63,150 nucleotides of DNA from Primorskyibacter aestuariivivens (GCF_028023675.1 NZ_JAQIOZ010000026.1:1-63150), one strand, 5' to 3'; positions 15,215-24,365 are shown, numbered from the stretch's first letter. Program-made: numbers and translations. Notes: a model not told the origin generated them from the sequence alone.

Positions 15215-17454
15215 TGGCAAAGGACGAGTTCAAGGAATTCAAGCTGGTCGGCACACGTCCCGACCGCCCCGATGGTCTGGACAAGGTGACGGGCCGCGCG
15301 CGCTACGGCGCGGATATCTCGGCCCCCGGCATGCTCTGGGGCGCGGTGGTCCGCAGTCCCCATGCCCATGCGCGGATCGTGAAGATCGACGCCTCCAAGG
15401 CACTGGCCATGGACGGGGTCAAGGCGGTGGTGACACGCGCCGATTTCCCCACCGGTCTGACCGGGGATGCGTGGAACCTGCAGGAAAACACCATGGCGGG
15501 CGAGCGTGCGCTCTATGACGGCCATGCGGTCGCCGCCGTCGCCGCCATATCCAAGACGCTGGCCGAAGATGCCGCGCGTCTGGTCGAGGTGGAATACGAG
15601 ATCCTGCCCCATGTCACCGATGTGGACGAGGCCATGGCCGAGGGCGCGCCGGTGATCCGCGAAGGCGCTGCCGACGCGACCGTCCCCGAGGGGATGCACC
15701 CTAATGTGGTCAAATACATGGAGTTTGGCCGGGGCGATATCGAGGCCGGCTTTGCCGAGGCCGATCTGGTCAAGGAACATACCTTCAAGACCGAAGCCGC
15801 GCATCAGGGCTATATCGAACCGCATGCCTGTCTTGGCCAGCTGGGCGAAGACGGCAAGGGCGAGATGTGGGTCTGCACCCAGGGGCAGTGGTATATCCGC
15901 AAGATGTGCGCCGATGTGCTTGGGCTGGATGGCGCACAGCTGCGCGTGACCCCATCCGAGATCGGCGGCGGCTTTGGCGGCAAGACCACGATTTTCATGG
16001 AACCGCTGCCGCTCGCCCTGTCGAAAAAGACCGGCGGCCGTCCGGTCAAGATCGTCATGAGCCGCTCCGAGGTGCTGCGCGCCACGGGGCCAACCGCATC
16101 CGCGTCCATGGACGTCAAGATCGGGATGAAAAAGGACGGCACCATCACCGCGGGCCGCGCCGAGTTCCGGATGCAGGGCGGGGCCTTCCCTGGTGCGCCG
16201 GTGGACATGGCGCTCTATTGTGCCTTTGCGGGCTATAACGTGCCGAACCTCGAACATGTGGGCTATGACGTTCTGGCCAACCGCCCGAAATGCGCGGCCT
16301 ACCGTGCGCCGGGCTCGCCCATGGCGGCCTTTGCGGTGGAAAGCCTTGTCGATGAGCTGTGCCGTGAGCTTGGGCTTGACCCGCTTGAGGTGCGGATGAA
16401 AAACGCCGTGAAATCCGGAGATCAGGCCAGTTACGGCCCGAAATTCGGCTCCATCGGACTGGTCGAGACGCTGGAAGCCACGGTGGCGCATCCCAACCTT
16501 CAGGCCGAGCTTGGCCCCAATCAGGGGCGCGGCGTGGCGGTGGGCTACTGGTTTAACCATTCCGGCGAAACCTCTGTTTCCATGGCAATTTCCGAAGATG
16601 GCACGGCCCAGGTCTCGGTCGGCACGCCCGATATCGGTGGTTCGCGCGCGTCCATCGCGCTGATGACCGCCGAGACGCTGGGCATTCCCTATGAGGACGT
16701 GCGCGTCAACGTGGTGGAAACCGGTGCGCTTGGCGTGAACGAGCCGACCCATGGCAGCCGCGCCACCTTTGCCAGCGGCAAGGCGGCGGTCGAGGCCGCG
16801 CGTCAGGCCATCGGCGAAATGTGCCGCCGCGCTGCCAAGGAATGGGGCATCGAGCCCGAGGCCGTGGAATGGGTCGATGGCGCGGCCCAGCCCGCAGGCC
16901 CCAATGCCGGGGAATTCCCGCCCATGACCATTGCCGAGATCGCGGGCAAGATGGGATCGACCGGCGGGCCGATTTCCGGCCACCACGAATCCGTGCCCGA
17001 AGGCGTCGGTGCCAGCTTTGGCGCGCATGTGGTCGATGTGGAGGTCGACCCCGAAACCGGGCGCACCACGATCCTGCGCTACCTTGTGGTGCAGGACGCG
17101 GGCCGCGCGATCCATCCGGCCTATGTCGAAGGCCAGTATCAGGGCGGCGCGGCGCAGGGCATCGGCTGGGCGCTGAACGAGGAATATATCTATGACGATC
17201 AGGGGCGGCTGCAGAACCCTGTCTTCCTGGATTACCGCGTGCCGGTGGCGTCGGACCTGCCGATGATCGACACGGTGATCGTCGAAGTGCCCAATCCCGG
17301 CCACCCTTATGGCGTGCGCGGTGTGGGCGAAACCGGCATCACCCCGCCGCTTCCCGCGATTGCCAATGCGATTCAGGACGCGGTGGGCGTGCGTGTCCGG
17401 CAATTGCCGATCAGCCCGCCGCGTCTCTTGGCGGCGCTCAAGGCCAAGGGCTGA
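15214..17454 (+). CDS. molybdenum hydroxylase, molybdopterin-binding (large) subunit
   Basis: 746 residues of the xanthine dehydrogenase/aldehyde oxidase large-subunit family. Cofactor motifs are GGGFGGKT (251-258), an AYRAPGSP loop (about 361-368) and GVGETGITPPLPA near residue 704, whose Glu is the usual catalytic base. The AYRAPG loop is unlike the CoxL form I loop (AYRCSFR), so it is probably not a true CO dehydrogenase. The substrate (aldehyde, N-heterocycle or aromatic acyl-CoA) cannot be decided. No XdhC/CoxI-type maturation gene is adjacent. ATG at 15214 preferred over GTG at 15211. Confidence 0.93.
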   Translation: MAKDEFKEFKLVGTRPDRPDGLDKVTGRARYGADISAPGMLWGAVVRSPHAHARIVKIDASKALAMDGVKAVVTRADFPTGLTGDAWNLQENTMAGERALYDGHAVAAVAAISKTLAEDAARLVEVEYEILPHVTDVDEAMAEGAPVIREGAADATVPEGMHPNVVKYMEFGRGDIEAGFAEADLVKEHTFKTEAAHQGYIEPHACLGQLGEDGKGEMWVCTQGQWYIRKMCADVLGLDGAQLRVTPSEIGGGFGGKTTIFMEPLPLALSKKTGGRPVKIVMSRSEVLRATGPTASASMDVKIGMKKDGTITAGRAEFRMQGGAFPGAPVDMALYCAFAGYNVPNLEHVGYDVLANRPKCAAYRAPGSPMAAFAVESLVDELCRELGLDPLEVRMKNAVKSGDQASYGPKFGSIGLVETLEATVAHPNLQAELGPNQGRGVAVGYWFNHSGETSVSMAISEDGTAQVSVGTPDIGGSRASIALMTAETLGIPYEDVRVNVVETGALGVNEPTHGSRATFASGKAAVEAARQAIGEMCRRAAKEWGIEPEAVEWVDGAAQPAGPNAGEFPPMTIAEIAGKMGSTGGPISGHHESVPEGVGASFGAHVVDVEVDPETGRTTILRYLVVQDAGRAIHPAYVEGQYQGGAAQGIGWALNEEYIYDDQGRLQNPVFLDYRVPVASDLPMIDTVIVEVPNPGHPYGVRGVGETGITPPLPAIANAIQDAVGVRVRQLPISPPRLLAALKAKG

Positions 17455-17456
17455 GC

Positions 17457-17705
17457 ATGGCCCGGGTTCAGGTGCATCTCTGGTCCGGGCTGCGGCGACT
17501 GACAGATGGCGCCGAGGCGGTCGAGGTTGAGGCCACGACCGTCGGCGAAGCGCTGGATGGGCTGATCGCGGCCCATCCGGGGCTTGAGCCGCTGATCGAA
17601 GCGGGGGTGTCGGTGGTGGTGGACGGCGAAATGACCACCTCGCGTCACCAGAAAATTGGCCCCGAGAACGAGGTCTATCTCATGCAGCGGCTCAAGGGCG
17701 GGTAG
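17457..17705 (+). CDS. MoaD/ThiS-like ubiquitin-fold protein ending in Gly-Gly
   Basis: 82 residues, starting MARVQVHLWSGLRRLTDGAE and ending VYLMQRLKGG. Length, beta-grasp pattern and the C-terminal Gly-Gly match MoaD/ThiS sulfur carriers, which are adenylated and thiocarboxylated by an E1-like enzyme. It is the last gene of the molybdenum hydroxylase operon, 2 bp after the large subunit, which points to cofactor supply or sulfuration (inference). No MoaE or MoeB gene is nearby. Confidence 0.75.
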   Translation: MARVQVHLWSGLRRLTDGAEAVEVEATTVGEALDGLIAAHPGLEPLIEAGVSVVVDGEMTTSRHQKIGPENEVYLMQRLKGG

Positions 17706-17798
17706 GGGCTGGCGGCATCAATTCTGCTGTGCGGGCGGGCGGATCATCTTCTTATGTCGCCAAGCAACAGGTCATCACACCGAGATAGAGAACAGACA

Positions 17799-17828
17799 AA
17801 GGGCTTAGCGATGTCTCGCTAAGCCCTT
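17799..17828 (-). terminator. Rho-independent terminator of tRNA-Asn
   Basis: A perfect 13-bp stem (AAGGGCTTAGCGA with its complement) around a 4-nt loop, 8 bp after the encoded CCA end of tRNA-Asn on the minus strand, followed by TTGTCTG. It also faces the end of the Mo-hydroxylase operon and could block read-through from it. Confidence 0.7.
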
Positions 17829-17836
17829 GAATTCTT

Positions 17837-17911
17837 TGGCTCCGGCGGTAGGGATCGAACCTACGACCAATTGATTAACAGTCAACTGCTCTACCGCTGA
17901 GCTACGCCGGA
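17837..17911 (-). tRNA. tRNA-Asn (GUU)
   Basis: A 75-nt cloverleaf on the minus strand: acceptor TCCGGCG/CGCCGGA, D arm GCTC...GAGC, anticodon arm GTTGA-CTGTTAA-TCAAT with anticodon GTT, T arm GTAGG-TTCGATC-CCTAC, discriminator G and an encoded CCA. All stems pair. Confidence 0.96.
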
Positions 17912-17982
17912 ACATATGGGGCGATATAACAATAGCGGTTTTGGTCGTCCAGAGGGTTTTGCGACAAAATCGCAGAAAAATT

Positions 17983-18897
17983 TCATGCGCCCGCAAGTTC
18001 GAAAATCGTCCCGGAATGCAGGGGGCCGCGCGGTGTTACCAGCTTGCGGCCGGTGAGGTCGACCAGATGGGCAAACACGTTGCGCATCGCCGCCGGGATC
18101 AGCGCGGGCGAGACATCGGTATAGAGCGCGCGGGCGAGGGATTCGGCGCTCTGGGCCTTGCCGCTCAGCGCCTCCAGAATCGCGCCTTCGCGGCCCTCAC
18201 GATGCGCGATGAGCCAGTCGAGCCGCGCGGCGGGGTCCGTGATGGGGGCGCCGTGACCGGCGTGAAACACCTCCCAAGGCCGGTCCCGCAGCATGCGGCA
18301 GGACGCCATGAAATCGGTCAGGTCGCCATCGGGCGGCGAGACCAGCGAACTCGCCCAGCCCATCACCAGATCGCCGGAAAACAGCCGTTTGTCGGCGGCA
18401 AAGCACAGGTGGTTGCCCATATGGCCCGGCGTGTGCAGCGCCTCGATCTCCCATTCGGCGCTTGATACGCGCGCGCCATGGGCGAGCGTCACATCGGGGT
18501 GGAAGCTCGCATCCACGCCTTCGCCGCCGCCTGCCATGCCGTCGCGGGCCAGCGCCTGCATCACGGCGCTGCGTCCGGCATGGGCGGGACCAAAGGCATG
18601 GACCGCCGCGCCGGTACAGTCCGACAGGGCCAGCGCCAGGGGGGAGTGGTCGATATGGGCATGGGTTACGAAAATATGGCTGATCTGCCCGCCCTCGGGC
18701 ACCGCGGCCAGGATTGCGTCGAGATGCGGCGGCGACATGGGCCCGGGGTCGATCACCGCCACCTCGCGCTGTCCCAGAAGATAAGTATTGGTGCCCCAAT
18801 AGGTCATCGGGGACGCATTCGGCGCCAGCACGCAGCGCAGGTCGGGCTCAAGCTGCTGAACCGTGCCTGTGTCCGGGGATTTTTCGCTGATGTCCAT
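17983..18897 (-). CDS. MBL-fold metallo-hydrolase (LACTB2-like)
   Basis: 304 residues. The metal motif HxHxDH is at 79-84 (HAHIDH), with HTPGHMGNHL providing the next His, then SGDLVMGW and FHAGHG, the full metallo-beta-lactamase-fold ligand set. A C-terminal winged-helix-like extension (about 215-304, with ARALYTDVSPALIPAA and VFAHLVDLTGRK) matches LACTB2/RNase-type relatives. The substrate is unknown; hydrolase on thioester-like metabolites or RNA is possible. It is divergent from the histidine kinase gene. Confidence 0.87.
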   Translation of the reverse strand: MDISEKSPDTGTVQQLEPDLRCVLAPNASPMTYWGTNTYLLGQREVAVIDPGPMSPPHLDAILAAVPEGGQISHIFVTHAHIDHSPLALALSDCTGAAVHAFGPAHAGRSAVMQALARDGMAGGGEGVDASFHPDVTLAHGARVSSAEWEIEALHTPGHMGNHLCFAADKRLFSGDLVMGWASSLVSPPDGDLTDFMASCRMLRDRPWEVFHAGHGAPITDPAARLDWLIAHREGREGAILEALSGKAQSAESLARALYTDVSPALIPAAMRNVFAHLVDLTGRKLVTPRGPLHSGTIFELAGA

Positions 18898-18943
18898 GTT
18901 GGTTTTCCTTCTTCTTCCCGGGGCGGCAGGCTAAGCCTAGGGC

Positions 18944-20263
18944 ATGTCGTTTACCTGGCTCAAATCCTATATGCCACGCAGCCTTTATGGCCGGGCCGCG
19001 CTGATCCTGGTGCTGCCGGTTGTGACGCTGCAGCTTGTGGTGACAATCGTCTTTGCGCAACGCCATTTCGAAGGTGTGACCGAACAAATGACCTCGGGCG
19101 TGCGCGACGAGATCGGTCTTGTCCTCGCACAGGCCGACTGGAGCGGCCCGGAGGCGGCGCTGGCGGCGATGGAGCCGTTCGCCAAGCCGATGGATTATGA
19201 GCTGCGCTGGCCGGACCCGTCCGAGGTTCCGGATCGTGATATCCGGCGGATCTATGATTTCTCGGGCATCGTGGTCATGCGGGAATTGCGCGAAAAGAAG
19301 CTGACAGTGCCGGTGATCGCACTGCCCAATGACCGCGACGTGATGCTGTATGTCTCGACGCCGCTGGGGCTTCTGGAGCTGTTGTTCGAGCGCAAGCGTG
19401 TCTCGGCGTCCAACCCGCATCAGCTGATCGTGAACATGATCCTGTTCAGCCTGATCATGACCCCGATTGCCTATGTTTATCTGCGCAACCAGCTACGTCC
19501 CATCACCCGGCTGGCAGCGGCCGCCGAGGCCTTTGGCAAGGGGCGCGTCGTGCCCTATTCGCCGTCGGGCGCGGTCGAGGTGCGCGCGGCGGGCAATGCC
19601 TTTCTCGATATGCGGGCGCGCATCGAGCGGCAGATCGAACAACGCACGCTCATGCTTTCGGGGGTCAGCCACGACCTGCGGACGCCGCTGACGCGGCTCA
19701 GGCTGGGGTTGGCCATGTCCAGCGACGAGGACAGCGAGGACATGCTGCGTGACGTGTCCGAGATGGAACGGATGCTGGATGAATTTTTGGCTTTCGCGCG
19801 CGGCGATGCCGAGGCAGGCGACGCTGAGCTGACCGATCCCATGGCGCTGGTGCGCCAGATCGTCGAGGACGCACAGCGCGCGGGCACCCGGGTCGAGCTG
19901 GTCAAGACCGAAGGTGCGGGTGAGATCGTGCTGAAACCGGGGGGGATTCGCCGGGCGCTGGAGAACCTGATCAACAATGCCGTGCGGTACGGGTCGCGGG
20001 CCGAGGTCAGCGTGGTGCTCACCGACAAATCGCTGCGCATCCGGGTCGAGGATGACGGGCCGGGCATTCCCAAGGACCGTCGTGACGCCGCCATGCGGGC
20101 CTTTGTCCGACTGGACGAGGCGCGCAACCAGAACGAGGTGGCGGGGGTTGGCCTTGGCCTTGCCATCACAACCGATATCGCGCGGGCCCATGGCGGGGTG
20201 CTGCGGCTGGGTACCTCGGATCATCTGGGCGGGCTGCGGGCGGATATCGTCATTGCGCGGTAG
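18944..20263 (+). CDS. EnvZ-type sensor histidine kinase
   Basis: 439 residues in the inner membrane. TM1 about 18-38, periplasmic sensor about 40-158, TM2 about 160-181, HAMP about 182-232, the dimerisation helix with phospho-acceptor His243 in SGVSHDLRTPLTRLRLG, N box ENLINNAVRYGS and G boxes DDGPGIPKD and GVGLGLAIT. The layout and H box resemble EnvZ. No response regulator gene is adjacent, so its partner must be outside this cluster. The region 20264-20404 downstream holds no gene. Confidence 0.92.
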   Translation: MSFTWLKSYMPRSLYGRAALILVLPVVTLQLVVTIVFAQRHFEGVTEQMTSGVRDEIGLVLAQADWSGPEAALAAMEPFAKPMDYELRWPDPSEVPDRDIRRIYDFSGIVVMRELREKKLTVPVIALPNDRDVMLYVSTPLGLLELLFERKRVSASNPHQLIVNMILFSLIMTPIAYVYLRNQLRPITRLAAAAEAFGKGRVVPYSPSGAVEVRAAGNAFLDMRARIERQIEQRTLMLSGVSHDLRTPLTRLRLGLAMSSDEDSEDMLRDVSEMERMLDEFLAFARGDAEAGDAELTDPMALVRQIVEDAQRAGTRVELVKTEGAGEIVLKPGGIRRALENLINNAVRYGSRAEVSVVLTDKSLRIRVEDDGPGIPKDRRDAAMRAFVRLDEARNQNEVAGVGLGLAITTDIARAHGGVLRLGTSDHLGGLRADIVIAR

Positions 20264-20404
20264 CGCCTTGCCCCGAAAATTTGTCTCAAAGCCGAAGGGG
20301 AAGCCGGATTTCCGCCACTTTGAGGGCGAATCTCTGGCCCCGGTTGGCGGTCATGTCTGACGCGTGGGGCGGCCGGACCGCCCGTTCAGACCGGAGATGA
20401 TCCT

Positions 20405-20674
20405 ATGACCCAGACCCCCCTGTTTGCTGCGCTCGCAGTTGCAACCGGGCTGATGGCTGGTGCCGCGCTGGCGCAAAGCCGCACACCCGACACTGCGACA
20501 CCGATGTTGTCGACCCAGGGCGGAGCCGCGTCCGCCTATATGACCACCGCAGATGGCTGTACCTACCGCCGGGCTCAGGCGCCGGGGTATGCGCCAACAT
20601 GGATTTTGGTGCTCAATCCGCACCATATAGGCCGCCCCAACAGCCCGCGCCATTGTCCCGGGATGCGGCAATAG
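20405..20674 (+). CDS. small secreted protein of unknown function
   Basis: 89 residues. The first about 23 form a signal peptide (FAALAVATGLMAGAALAQS) with cleavage likely after ALA. The mature part is about 66 residues with two Cys and the compact block DGCTYRRAQAPGYAPTWIL followed by NPHHIGRP. I do not recognise a domain; the conserved-looking Cys/Trp/His pattern suggests a small exported folded protein with one disulfide. CCGGAGATGATCCT precedes the ATG. It is alone between the kinase gene and a tRNA. Confidence 0.65.
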   Translation: MTQTPLFAALAVATGLMAGAALAQSRTPDTATPMLSTQGGAASAYMTTADGCTYRRAQAPGYAPTWILVLNPHHIGRPNSPRHCPGMRQ

Positions 20675-20747
20675 GCGGGGAGCGATCCACCGCTGGCCTT
20701 TGCCTTTTATGCGGCGTGGTCGGGCAGAGCATGCGAAGGAGGAAAAA

Positions 20748-20824
20748 TGGTAGGCCCGGCAGGACTTGAACCCGCAACCAAAGCGTTATGAGCGCTCTGC
20801 TCTAACCAATTGAGCTACAGGCCC
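20748..20824 (-). tRNA. CAU-anticodon tRNA, elongator Met or Ile2
   Basis: A 77-nt minus-strand cloverleaf: acceptor GGGCCTG with CGGGCCT (two G-U pairs), D arm AGCTC...GAGC, anticodon arm GAGCG-CTCATAA-CGCTT, T arm TGCGG-GTTCAAG-TCCTGC region, and an encoded CCA. The anticodon is CAT. The acceptor pairs at position 1 and the anticodon stem lacks the three G-C pairs of initiator tRNA, so it is not fMet. It could be elongator Met or an Ile2 tRNA read after lysidine modification by TilS. Confidence 0.9.
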
Positions 20825-20836
20825 CCCATGACCTTT

Positions 20837-20864
20837 GGAGTAGCACAGGCGCGCCCGGCGTCAA
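20837..20864 (-). promoter_or_regulatory. promoter of the CAU tRNA
   Basis: On the minus strand, TTGACG (20859-20864), a 16-bp spacer, then TACTCC (20837-20842) with an upstream TGTGC resembling an extended -10. The predicted start is about 6-8 nt before the tRNA 5' end. Confidence 0.5.
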
Positions 20865-20946
20865 GCACTCCGTGGGGCTTTGAGATTGCAAGCGGGTGCG
20901 GGATGGACTAACCCCACGCGCGAGAGATTGCATGACGGAGCAGACC

Positions 20947-21999
20947 ATGAGCGCGAACACCGGCAAGGGCGGGCTGACCTATTCTCAGGCTGGCGTGGAT
21001 ATCGACGCGGGCAACGCGCTGGTCGAACGAATCAAACCGGCGGCCAAGCGGACCAACCGCTCGGGCGTGATGGCGGGGCTTGGCGGCTTTGGAGCGCTCT
21101 TTGACCTCAAGGATGCGGGCTACAGCGATCCGATCCTCGTCGGCGCCACGGACGGCGTGGGCACCAAGCTGCGCATCGCCATCGACACCGGCGAGGTGGA
21201 CGGTGTGGGCATCGACCTTGTCGCCATGTGCGTCAACGATCTGGTCTGTCAGGGGGCGGAACCGCTCTTTTTCCTCGATTATTTCGCCACCGGCAAGCTT
21301 GAGACCGAGACCGCCGCGCGCATCATCGAAGGCATTGCCGAGGGTTGCGTGCGCTCGGGCTGCGCGCTGATCGGTGGTGAGACGGCGGAAATGCCGGGCA
21401 TGTACCCGGAAGGCGATTTCGACCTTGCGGGCTTTGCCGTGGGCGCGATGGAACGCGGCACGGCTCTGCCCGCGGATGTGACCGAAGGCGACGTGCTTTT
21501 GGGACTGGCCAGCGATGGTATCCATTCCAACGGCTACAGCCTTGTGCGCAAGATTGTCGAGCTGTCCGGCCTTGGTTGGGATGACGATTGCCCGTGGGGT
21601 GAGGGCACTTTGGGCGCGGCGCTGCTGACACCCACGCGGCTTTACGTGACGCAGGCGCTTGAGGCTGTCCGCGCGGGTGGCGTGCATGCTCTGGCTCATA
21701 TCACCGGCGGCGGTCTGACCGAGAACCTGCCGCGCGTGCTGAATGACGGGCAGGGGGCCGAGATCGACCTGTCGGCTTGGGACTTGCCGCCGGTTTTCAA
21801 ATGGCTGTCCGATGAGGGCGGGCTGGACGAGGGCGAGATGCTCAAGACCTTTAACTGTGGCATCGGCATGATCGTTGTCGTCGCCGCCGACCGCGCCGAG
21901 GCGCTGGCGCAGGTGCTGCGCGCGGCGGGCGAAACGGTTCATCGCATAGGCACCGTTACCGCGGGCGAGGGCGTGCGCTACAGCGGCGCGCTTGCATGA
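20947..21999 (+). CDS. purM: phosphoribosylformylglycinamidine cyclo-ligase
   Basis: AIR synthetase, 350 residues, fifth step of purine synthesis: FGAM plus ATP to AIR. Family blocks are [20 protein letters not shown] at the N-terminus, [15 protein letters not shown], the ATP-site [31 protein letters not shown] and [15 protein letters not shown]. Length equals typical PurM. The start at 20947 was chosen because ACGGAG lies about 7 nt upstream; an in-frame ATG at 20932 would add five residues. It overlaps purN (ATGA). Confidence 0.97.
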   Translation: MSANTGKGGLTYSQAGVDIDAGNALVERIKPAAKRTNRSGVMAGLGGFGALFDLKDAGYSDPILVGATDGVGTKLRIAIDTGEVDGVGIDLVAMCVNDLVCQGAEPLFFLDYFATGKLETETAARIIEGIAEGCVRSGCALIGGETAEMPGMYPEGDFDLAGFAVGAMERGTALPADVTEGDVLLGLASDGIHSNGYSLVRKIVELSGLGWDDDCPWGEGTLGAALLTPTRLYVTQALEAVRAGGVHALAHITGGGLTENLPRVLNDGQGAEIDLSAWDLPPVFKWLSDEGGLDEGEMLKTFNCGIGMIVVVAADRAEALAQVLRAAGETVHRIGTVTAGEGVRYSGALA

Positions 22000-22595
22000 A
22001 CCTTCGGGTTGCGATCCTGATCTCGGGCGGCGGGTCGAACATGGTCACGCTGGTGGACAGCATGACTGGCGATCATCCGGCACGCCCCTGTCTGGTCCTG
22101 TCCAATAACGCCGATGCGGGGGGGCTGGCCAAGGCCGCCGCGCGTGGCATCCCCACGGCGGTTGTGGATCACCGCCCGTTCAAGGGGGACCGCGCCGCGT
22201 TCGAGGCGGAATTGCTGGCCGAACTGGACAAGGCGCAACCCGACATTATCTGTCTTGCAGGGTTCATGCGGGTTTTGACCGGTGATTTCGTGCAACGCTT
22301 TGAGGGACAAATGCTCAATATCCACCCCTCGCTATTGCCTAAATACAAAGGACTGCACACCCATGCCCGCGCGATCGAGGCGGGTGACGCCGAACATGGC
22401 TGTACCGTTCATCTGGTTACAGCTGCACTGGACGATGGACCGATTCTGGGCCAGGCGCGGGTGGCGATTGAGCCGGGCGACACGCCCGATACACTGGCCG
22501 CTCGTGTGCTGGAACAGGAGCATCTGCTTTACCCTCGGGTTTTGCTGGATTTTTCCCGGCAGACTTCCGGAAACGCGAACATGCCGCCCGCGTAA
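21996..22595 (+). CDS. purN: phosphoribosylglycinamide formyltransferase
   Basis: GAR transformylase, 199 residues, transfers formyl from 10-formyl-THF to GAR in purine synthesis. Hallmarks are [10 protein letters not shown] near the N-terminus, [13 protein letters not shown], the catalytic block [16 protein letters not shown] (Asn, His) and [19 protein letters not shown] with the catalytic Asp. It is translationally coupled to purM by a 4-bp overlap. Confidence 0.97.
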   Translation: MNLRVAILISGGGSNMVTLVDSMTGDHPARPCLVLSNNADAGGLAKAAARGIPTAVVDHRPFKGDRAAFEAELLAELDKAQPDIICLAGFMRVLTGDFVQRFEGQMLNIHPSLLPKYKGLHTHARAIEAGDAEHGCTVHLVTAALDDGPILGQARVAIEPGDTPDTLAARVLEQEHLLYPRVLLDFSRQTSGNANMPPA

Positions 22596-22678
22596 GAACG
22601 TCGCAGTTTCGCATCCGGCGAATGCGTGTAGTTTCTGCGATGGAGCGCAGCCGACAAGAAGAGAAATAAGAAACGCGC

Positions 22679-23836
22679 ATGAGGACACTGAAAACGACCG
22701 CAGAGCTTGCCGAGTTTTGTGAGACCGCAAAATCCCACCCTTACGTGACGATTGATACCGAGTTTCTGAGGGAACGGACCTATTATTCCAAGCTCTGCCT
22801 GATCCAGATGGCCATGCCGGGCAAGGATGACAGCACTGCGGTTCTGGTTGATCCGCTGTCCGATGGGCTGAACCTTGATCCGCTTTATGATCTGTTCCGC
22901 AACCGTGACGTGGTCAAGGTGTTCCATGCCGCGCGGCAGGATCTTGAGATTTTCCATGTGGATGCCGGGGTGATCCCGACGCCGCTCTTTGACACCCAGA
23001 TCGCGGCCATGGTGTGTGGCTTTGGCGAACAGGTCGGCTATGAAAAGCTGGTGCGGTCCATCGCGCGCAAGGGGCTGGACAAGACATCGCGCTTTACCGA
23101 CTGGTCCCAGCGGCCGCTGTCGGACGAACAAAAGAAATATGCGCTGGCAGATGTGACGCATCTGCGCCAGATCTATGAATTTCTGGCCCGCAAGCTGGAA
23201 GAGACGGGCCGGGAGCGCTGGGTTCAAGAAGAGCTGGCGATCCTTGAAGACCCCGAAACCTATATCACCCGGCCCGAAGAGGCGTGGAAACGGATCAAGA
23301 CACGCTCCACATCGCCGCGTTTTCTGGCCACGGTGCGGGAACTGGCCAAGTTCCGCGAATCCTTTGCCCAGGCGCGGGACATCCCGCGCAACCGGGTGTT
23401 CAAGGATGACGCATTGGTGGAGATCGCGTCTACCAAGCCGCGCGACCACAAGGCCCTATCCCGGTCACGGTTGCTTCTGCGCGAGGCACGCAAGGGCGAG
23501 ATTGCCGATGGTATCCTCAAGTCGGTTGAGGCAGGTCAGAATTGTCCTGAGGATGAACTGCCCAAAGTGGACAATTCCAACGCCAAGCTTCAGGTGAACC
23601 CGGCGCTGGCGGATTTGCTGCGCGTCCTGCTCAAGGCCAAGACCGAAAGCTCGGGTGTTGCATCGAAGCTGATCGCGCCCTCATCGGATCTGGATGCGCT
23701 GGCCGCCGGTCAGCGCGACGTGATGGCGCTCAAGGGTTGGCGGCGCGAGGTATTTGGCAATGATGCGCTGCGGCTCTGCAATGGCGAGATCGCCCTGACC
23801 GCAAAGGGACAGACCGTCGAGGTCGTCGAGCTTTGA
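22679..23836 (+). CDS. rnd: ribonuclease D
   Basis: 385 residues of the DEDD 3'-5' exonuclease family that trims tRNA and other stable RNA 3' ends. The Exo I motif is TIDTEFLRERTYY (Asp, Glu), Exo II is VFHAARQDLEIFHVD, and Exo III is KKYALADVTHLRQIYE (Tyr/Asp). An HRDC domain follows (about 205-290: RNRVFKDDALVEIAS). Length agrees with bacterial RNase D. GAAGAGAAATAAG before the ATG supports this start. It follows purMN by 83 bp. Confidence 0.95.
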   Translation: MRTLKTTAELAEFCETAKSHPYVTIDTEFLRERTYYSKLCLIQMAMPGKDDSTAVLVDPLSDGLNLDPLYDLFRNRDVVKVFHAARQDLEIFHVDAGVIPTPLFDTQIAAMVCGFGEQVGYEKLVRSIARKGLDKTSRFTDWSQRPLSDEQKKYALADVTHLRQIYEFLARKLEETGRERWVQEELAILEDPETYITRPEEAWKRIKTRSTSPRFLATVRELAKFRESFAQARDIPRNRVFKDDALVEIASTKPRDHKALSRSRLLLREARKGEIADGILKSVEAGQNCPEDELPKVDNSNAKLQVNPALADLLRVLLKAKTESSGVASKLIAPSSDLDALAAGQRDVMALKGWRREVFGNDALRLCNGEIALTAKGQTVEVVEL

Positions 23837-23847
23837 ACGGAAAGTCT

Positions 23848-23868
23848 GCGCCGCTGCCTCAGCGGCGC
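23848..23868. terminator. stem-loop between convergent rnd and lipoprotein genes
   Basis: A 9-bp perfect stem (GCGCCGCTG/CAGCGGCGC) with a 3-nt loop just after rnd, overlapping the lipoprotein gene's stop on the other strand. There is no strong T tract on either side, so termination may be weak or Rho-aided. Confidence 0.45.
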
Positions 23869-24365
23869 GACGAGCGGACGTTTTCGCGGGCTTTGACCTG
23901 AATAGTGCGAATACCGGCCAGTTCCTGTTCGGTCAGCCGGATCGCCGCGCTCACGGTGCGGGAATAGGCGGTGCCCACGCCCACGCTGCTGCGGGGCTGC
24001 AAGGCGCGGAACGCGTAAACCAGCGTGTCGGCACTTTCGCTGGCCTCTGGGGTCAGGCGGACGTCAAAGCTGCCCGCGCTGCGCATGACGCCGGTCACCT
24101 CGATCACCGCGCCGCCGGGAACGCGGCGGATATGCAGTTCGGTCACGTTCTGCACCAGCGTGCCGCGATAGGCTGCGGGGGCCTTGCTCTGCAGGATCGG
24201 GTTGCGGCGCGGAATGAGCGGGTTCACCTCGCCGTCGGCGGCCTGCACCGGAACGGAGGTGCTGCGCCCGAACCAGTTGAACGGGTTCAGCCGGGAGTCG
24301 CGCACCGTGCCACAGGCGGTGACGGTCATGGTCATGACAAGTAGAGCCAATACCTTTTTGCGCAT
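23859..24365 (-). CDS. putative lipoprotein of unknown function
   Basis: 168 residues from MRKKVLALLVMTMTVTACG: a basic N-terminus, hydrophobic core and a lipobox-like VTAC, so probably a membrane-anchored lipoprotein cut before the Cys. The mature part starts with a Pro/Asn-rich linker (NPLIPRRNPILQ) and continues as beta-strand-rich sequence (HIRRVPGGAVIEVTGVM, VYAFRALQPRSSVGV). I do not recognise the family, though it looks like a conserved Rhodobacteraceae envelope protein. A start three codons earlier is possible. Confidence 0.75.
   Translation of the reverse strand: MRKKVLALLVMTMTVTACGTVRDSRLNPFNWFGRSTSVPVQAADGEVNPLIPRRNPILQSKAPAAYRGTLVQNVTELHIRRVPGGAVIEVTGVMRSAGSFDVRLTPEASESADTLVYAFRALQPRSSVGVGTAYSRTVSAAIRLTEQELAGIRTIQVKARENVRSSRR

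Noticed and set aside
15115-17403. A 762-codon minus-strand frame opposite the large hydroxylase subunit
   Set aside because: Shadow of a gene with strong molybdopterin-binding motifs; no recognisable domain of its own.
15214-17454. Calling the molybdenum hydroxylase a CO dehydrogenase (coxMSL)
   Set aside because: The active-site loop reads AYRAPGSP rather than the AYRCSFR of form I CoxL, and no cox accessory genes follow.
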